Position numbers and translations under genes: made by a program. This document shows positions 59,055-64,000 of a stretch of DNA of 64,000 bases, piece by piece; the first letter of the stretch is position 1; each line of letters begins with the position of its first letter. The DNA lies in NCBI RefSeq assembly GCF_036850765.1, contig NC_089492.1, forward strand, positions 180,560,106 to 180,624,105, written 5' to 3'. This stretch comes from Saccopteryx bilineata (lineage: Eukaryota > Chordata > Mammalia > Chiroptera > Emballonuridae). The notes beneath the pieces are model-generated. The model saw only the letters and a program-made list of their open reading frames with translations. It was not told the origin of the DNA and did no database searches.

Positions 59055-59763
59055 ATCAGAACTTGTTATTTCTTCCCCAAGTATCATGTATATTGGTCTA
59101 AGAGATGTGGACCCTCCTGACCATTTTGTTTTAAATAATTATAATATCCAGTAGTTTTCCAGGAGAGACATAGTTCAACTTGATATCTAGAAGGTCATGG
59201 AACATACATGAAATCTACTGATTGACAAAAGACAAAGGCCAATCCACCTGAGTGTTAATCATGATCCATGTGACCCTACATTGGCTCCAGCTACAGGAAC
59301 CCTGTTTGTAGGGAAACTGGCCTATCGAGAAGGCATGTATATATATATTACTGAGGAAATACCTAGCACAGGGGTGCTGTCCGTGTGGGATCTTGTTGAA
59401 GTCCATCCTCAGTTGGCTGCATCAGAGGATGACGTCAAGGCTATAGCTGGCCAGGCAGTGGACATGATGTCTTAAAGCTTTGGTCAGACAAGGGAAGGAG
59501 GGCACAATGTCTATGACCACCTTCCTGCTCCCAATTATCCACAAGAATCAGAAAATGAAAGGCGTGTCAAAATTTAGAAAGTACCAGAGTTGCGAGGTGT
59601 TTGAGGGGACAGATACAACGTGGTCATGTGAGCTAATACTGCCTTAAGGAGAACATTTGCACATTCTCACAATTGTAAAATTTCCTTTTCTCTCCATTTT
59701 GGTGACCAATAATACTACTGTAAAATACTACTGTGAAAATGATAATAATAAAATAAAATAAAA
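59055..59763 (+). pseudogene. ARG2: ARG2 (arginase-2) processed pseudogene, 5'-truncated
   Basis: Arginase-2 is the mitochondrial enzyme that splits arginine to ornithine and urea. The conceptual translation in one frame from about 59068 gives the C-terminal third without introns: GLRDVDPP, KRQRPIHLS, DPTLAPATGT, YREGMY, SFGQTREGGH and RVKI before a normal stop at 59575-59577. Four in-frame stops lie at 59152, 59188, 59209 and 59473. A probable 1-base shift near 59063 and a 6-base TA-repeat insertion near 59340 are also seen. The metal-binding stretch expected before DPTLAP is altered (SVNHDPCDP). A 3' UTR-like tail ends in AATAAA-type repeats at 59742-59763. It looks like an old L1-mediated retrocopy. 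Naming rests on recalled ARG2 features. ARG1 fits less well. Confidence 0.85.
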
Positions 59764-60226
59764 TCCACTTAGAGAGAAAACCAACATACATAGGACAACC
59801 TGAAAACTTCAGGGAAGGACTATGTTTCTGAGTTAAAACATTACAAAATAATATTTGCAGAATTATTTTAAGTTTTTTTAATGATTCTAATTTTTAAAAT
59901 CTGTATTTTTTAGTTGTGTTTAGGAGAAAAAATCCCTGGAAGTTTGAAATAACGAGTTTTATTTTCTTTGTAATTTTATATTTTTCAAGTTTTCTACAGT
60001 GGATAAAAAACAGTTTAGACATCAAGAAAAAAATATTCTAGATTTCTTTTCAATTTTAAAGAAGATATTTTTTAAAAAAAAAACAGATGTTGGAAATGTG
60101 GTCTTCTTAAAAAGTTATAAATAATTTTAGATCTATATTATCAGAAATGTGACTGTTGAGCACCTAAAATTCAAATTCAGCTAGTCCAAATTTCCATGTA
60201 GCATATGCATAAATTATGCTCCTTAT

Positions 60227-60832
60227 GGCTGAGTAGTATTCCAGTGTATATGTGCCACATCTTCTTTACCCAGTCTTCAATTGAAGGGCTTTTTGGTTGT
60301 TTCCATGTCCTGGCCACTGTGAACAATGCTGCAATGAACATGGGGCTGAATGTGTCTTTACGTATCAATGTTTCTGAGTTTTGGGGGTATATACCCAGTA
60401 GAGGGATTGCTGGGTCATAAGGTAGTTCTATTTTCAGTTTTTTGAGGAACCACCATACTTTCTTCCATAATGGTTGTACTACTTTACATTCCCACCAACA
60501 GTGAATGAGAGTTCCTTTTTCTCCACAGCCTCTCCAACATTTGCTATTACATTTCTTGTTAATAATAGCTAATCTAACAGGTGTGAGGTGGTATCTCATT
60601 GCAGTTTTGATTTGCATTTCTCTAATAACTAATGAAGATGAACATCTTTTCATATATCTGTTGGCCATTTGTATTTCTTCCTGGGAGAAGTGTCTGTTCA
60701 TGTCCTCTTCCCATTTTTTTATTGGATTGTTTGTTTGTTTGCGGTTGACTTTTATGAGTTCTTTGTATATTTTGGATATTAGACCCTTATCTGAGCCATT
60801 GTTTGAAAATATCATTTCCCATTTAGTTGTCT
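60227..60832 (-). pseudogene. L1-B ORF2p C-terminal fragment (inverted part)
   Basis: An open stretch of 227 codons is seen from 60860 down to 60177, though its ends run into flanking or junction sequence. It contains the zinc-knuckle region [18 protein letters not shown] and [12 protein letters not shown], matching 29260-29975 of the inner L1-B. It is a fragment only. Confidence 0.9.
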
Positions 60833-61434
60833 GCCATAAGAAATGATGACTTCGAATCATTTACAACAAAATGGTGGGATCTTGATTACATTATATGAAG
60901 TGAAGTAAGTACATCAGAAAAAAACCCAGGAACTGCATTATTCCATACGTTGGTGGGACATAAAAGTGAAACTAAGAGACATTGATGAGTGTGGTGGTTA
61001 CGGGGGGAGGGGGGAGAGGGAGAGGGAAAGGGGAGGGGGAGGGGCACAAAGAAAACTAGATAGAAGGTGACAGAGGACAATCTACTTTGGGTGATGGGTA
61101 TGCAACATAAGTGAACGACAGGATAACCTGGACTTGTTATCTTTGAATATATGTATCCTGATTTACTGATGTCGCCCCATTAAAAATAAAATTATTAAAA
61201 AAAAAAAAGAAACATTGATAAGAGTGTGGTGGTTGGGGGGGAGAGAAAGGAAAAGGGGGAGGGGGAGAGGCACAAAGAAAACTAGATAGAAGGTGATGGA
61301 GGACAATCTGACTTTGGGGATGGGTATGCAACATAATTGATTGACAAGATAACCTGGACATGTTTTCTTTGAACATATGCATCCTGATTTATTGATGTCA
61401 CCCTAGTAAAATTAATTAAAAAATAAAAATAAAG
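60227..61434 (-). mobile_element. Twin-primed L1-B insertion with two tandem 3' UTRs
   Basis: 60227-60832 is L1-B ORF2 sequence on the - strand. 60833-61196 is the adjoining 3' end on the + strand, ending in A13. A second 3' UTR copy on the + strand (61209-61434) ends in another A-rich tail. A 16-bp target duplication 'aaattatgctccttat' / 'aaattatactccttat' (60211-60226, 61435-61450) encloses the whole. The inversion junction corresponds to adjoining positions of the inner L1-B (near 29387-29389), so little was lost. Confidence 0.9.
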
Positions 61435-61450
61435 AAATTATACTCCTTAT

Positions 61451-61814
61451 TTTGAAAACTTAATTCCAAAAAAGAAAAATGTAAGATGTCTCAATACCTT
61501 TTATACTGATTGTATACTCATAATATTTTGCATATATTGGGTTAAGCAAAATACATTATTGGGTTAAATAAAATTAATGTCACTTGTTTCTTTTTACTTT
61601 TTAAAATATAATTACTTGAATAATTTTAAATGACACAGTGATTTGTATTTGTTGCTTACTTCATGTTTCAAATGGACAGATGATAGAACATCTACATAAA
61701 GGTTACATGGGAATCAGACTTCCTAGACAACGCTACAGGGTACCTACACAGCCCAGGAGAGTTTTCATTGGGCATATTACCAAAAAGTGAGTTATTGCTA
61801 CTTAAAATTTAAGG
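61451..61814. other. No feature recognised
   Basis: AT-rich, no nameable repeat. Confidence 0.5.
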
Positions 61815-61827
61815 TCTCAGTAACAAG

Positions 61828-61991
61828 GCCCTTGCCAGATAGCCTGGTTGGTTAGAGCATCACCCAGAAGCACAGAGGTTGCAGTTCAATCCCCAGTCAA
61901 GGCACGTTCAGAAACAGATTGATGTTCCTGTCTCTCTTTCTCTCTCTCTCTCTCCCCCTTCCATTAAAAAAATTAATAAAGTAAAATAAAA
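61828..61991 (+). mobile_element. Short tRNA-derived SINE
   Basis: Head 'gcccttgccagatagcctgg', B-box-like 'ggttgcagttcaatccc', CT-rich tract and A-rich tail. Target duplication 'tctcagtaacaag' / 'tctcagtaagaag' at 61815-61827 and 61992-62004. Confidence 0.88.
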
Positions 61992-62233
61992 TCTCAGTAA
62001 GAAGAATCTGAATCCTATCCTGAGAGTCAGGAATCATTGAGTAGGGTCCTTGGGGTTTGAATTATTTTTTTAAATCTTCCTCTACATTGTATATTCTTTT
62101 CCAATAAAATGTTTTGAATTTTAAAAAATATAAAGCAGAATGTAATTTCTATGTTGGTAAAATAAACACTACCTACAATTTACAGTGAGTTCAGAGGCAG
62201 GTAACAAATGAATATTAAGAGAGGTTCATAGAG

Positions 62234-62604
62234 GCCCTGGCTGCTCAGTAGTAGAGTGTTGGCCCGGTGTGTGGAAGTCCTGGGTTCGATTCTCGGTCAG
62301 GAAACACAGGAGAAGTGCCCATTGGCTTCTTGACCCTCCTCCTCTCCTTTCTCTCGCTTTCATCCTCTCTCACAGCCAGGGCTCCATTGGAACAAAGTTG
62401 GCCCGGGTGCTGAGGATGGCTCATAGCATCCACCTCAGCACTAGAATGGTTCCAGTTGCAACAGAGCAACACCCCAGATGGGCAGAGTATCGCCCCCTGG
62501 TTGGCATGCCAGGTGGATCTCGGTCGGGTGCATGAGGGAGTCTGTCTCTCTGCCTTCCTGTTTCTCACTTCAGAAAAATACAAAAAAGGAAAGAGAGAGA
62601 GAGA
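62234..62604 (+). mobile_element. VES/Rhin-1-type bat SINE, older copy
   Basis: Complete but with many CpG losses and a shortened head ('gccctggctgctcagtagta'). Target duplication 'gagaggttcatagag' (62219-62233) against 'gagaggttcatggaa' (62605-62619). Ends in a (GA)n tract. One copy of the 22-bp unit. Confidence 0.93.
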
Positions 62605-62779
62605 GAGAGGTTCATGGAAAAAGTGATACATAAACTGAGTCTGGAAGGATGCTGAACTTTTAGACAAGCAGGAGAGACAAGGCTCTCCAGCAGCCACGCT
62701 AGTGTTCTGGGAAGGGAATACATACTGAACACTAAAGCAGGTGGCTGAGACCATGCATGTGCCTGCAGTACCACCCCTC

Positions 62780-62945
62780 ATTGGCAGCTATTTACCTTCT
62801 TTGGGTCTCGGTTTCCTCATCTGTTAAGAACAATAATGCTACCTTCAGTGTGTTGTTGCAAGGATCTCATGTAATACTTTCTGTAAAGAGCTCAGCACAA
62901 AGAACACACTCACTAAAGTAAATATTATTATTATTACTAATGGAA
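62780..62945 (+). repeat. MIR SINE remnant
   Basis: 'ctcggtttcctcatctgtta', 'gtgttgttgcaaggatctca', 'taaagagctcagcacaaaga' and a terminal ATT-rich stretch. Confidence 0.75.
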
Positions 62946-62959
62946 ACTAAAGCTGTAGT

Positions 62960-63110
62960 GGTAAGAGAGAGTACAGCAGATTATAGAAAGTTTTGAAAAC
63001 TGTGCAGAAATGTTAAGGAAAATTTAGCGTGCAGGATGAATTAGAGAGGTATCAGCTAGACTCCAAGAAGGCAGTTGCGAGGCTGCTGTGATCCAGGGGA
63101 AAGGTAGTGT
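62960..63110 (-). repeat. Possible L2 remnant
   Basis: 'aggcagttgcgaggctgctg' followed by 'tgatccagg' is the complement of a common L2 segment. Short and diverged. Confidence 0.4.
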
Positions 63111-63122
63111 AGGTATTTCATT

Positions 63123-63560
63123 TCCTAGAGTTGTTGTAACAATACCACAAACTGTGTGGCTTAACACAGCAATAACATAATGTCTCACAGTCTGGAGGCT
63201 AGCAGCCTGAGATCAGCAGGGTCACACTCCCTAGAGGCTTTAGGGGAAGGTCCATTTCTGCCTCTTTCTGCTTCTGGTGGTTCCAGCATGTTTTGGCTTG
63301 TGGCTACATTACTCCAAACATCAAGGCCAACATCTTTAAACCTCTGTTGTCTTCCCATCTCCTCCTTTCTGTGTCACCTATCAAATCTTCCTCTGTCTCC
63401 CTTTTATAGGGATACATGTGATTACATTTAGTACCCACCCAGATAATACAACATAATCTCCCCATCTCAGGATCCTTACCCTGATCACATCCTTTGCCAT
63501 GTAAGGTAATATTCAGAGGTCTATCTTTTAAGTAAGCTATCTAACACAAGCCTGATATCT
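63123..63560 (-). repeat. MaLR/MLT-like LTR remnant
   Basis: Third relative of the repeat at 11757 and 52417: 'actgtgtggcttaacacagc', 'tctcacagtctggaggctag', 'ctgcttctggtggttccagc'. Confidence 0.6.
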
Positions 63561-64000
63561 TGGGGCAACAGTTTTCAGCTTACCACAGGTGGTACAGACT
63601 TTGGCAGAGCTGATTATCTAATAATCCTGGAGCTTCCAACAGCCAACTAGTAGTCCCTGGTGTACTCGGTCTCAGGCCAACGGCAAAGGGCTGGCATATG
63701 TGGAGGAAACAGTCACCAGCAGCTATTTGCCAGGTAGGACTACTTGACCACAACCCAGCAGAATATAAACCCTGAGTGTGGGATAGAAAGAAGGAGCAGC
63801 TACGAGAGACTTTCTACAGAAAAATTGGTGGGCCCGCTGATGAAAGATGAAGCTCAGCACACACTGCACAGAGAGAGATTTCACTATCCCCAAGAAAGAC
63901 TTCAGGACTTGTTTTCCAAGTAATCTGAGACTGAGGCTCCCAGGATGCTTTCTGGCACGTCCTGCATCCCCATCTCTGATGCCACTGGCAGTGTAGGGCT
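63561..64000. other. No feature recognised
   Basis: No repeat or coding frame was identified up to the window end. Confidence 0.5.

Noticed and set aside
59281..59475. Small independent gene of 64 codons
   Set aside because: It is the open middle section of the ARG2 pseudogene, whose frame continues beyond stops on both sides.

Overview
The window is mammalian nuclear DNA, almost certainly from a bat. Intact tRNA-derived SINEs open with the VES-type head (gccctggccggttggctca), and their long bodies resemble the Rhin-1 type known from horseshoe-bat relatives. The family or species cannot be fixed from the repeats alone. There is no bacterial-style gene content and no convincing host protein-coding exon. 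The window reads as intergenic or intronic DNA built largely from transposable elements.

Layout. 1-5.9 kb: a SINE tail, a GATA microsatellite and two broken + strand L1s, the second carrying a clean SINE insertion. 5.9-17.4 kb: mostly old sequence with MIR, L2, MER5A-like, Tigger and MLT-like fragments, one short hAT-like MITE, one SINE and one old L1 3' end. 17.38-23.35 kb: a full-length but dead - strand L1 (called L1-A1 here) with a 12-bp target duplication. 24.37-45.07 kb: a three-level nest. The outer L1 of a second lineage (L1-B) is split in ORF1 by L1-A2, which is split in ORF2 by a 7.9-kb L1-B copy with intact ORF1. 45-51 kb: L2 and MIR remnants and a solo retroviral LTR with 5-bp target duplications. 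51.18-52.25 kb: a Helitron with both termini and a small fused ORF. 52.25-64 kb: SINEs, MLT-like and MIR remnants, a palindromic MITE, an ARG2 (mitochondrial arginase) retropseudogene, and a twin-primed L1 with a duplicated 3' UTR.

What stands out. (1) The Helitron's 145-residue ORF joins an N-terminal 23-residue repeat block in frame to the last helicase motif, with the whole Rep-helicase core missing. (2) The nesting order B, then A, then B shows two L1 lineages active over overlapping time. They have unrelated 5' UTRs. L1-A starts with a YY1-like AAGATGGC. L1-B starts with a palindromic TGACGTCA, has a U-rich leader of about 2.4 kb, and carries tandem monomers that differ between the two copies (64 bp against about 242 bp). 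(3) Several integration by-products can be read directly: a SINE with a 25-bp antisense L1 tag inside its target duplications, a twin-primed L1 with two tandem 3' UTRs, and a one-heptad in-frame deletion in an ORF1 coiled coil.

All family names come from reading the sequence and recognising consensus features. No database search was run.
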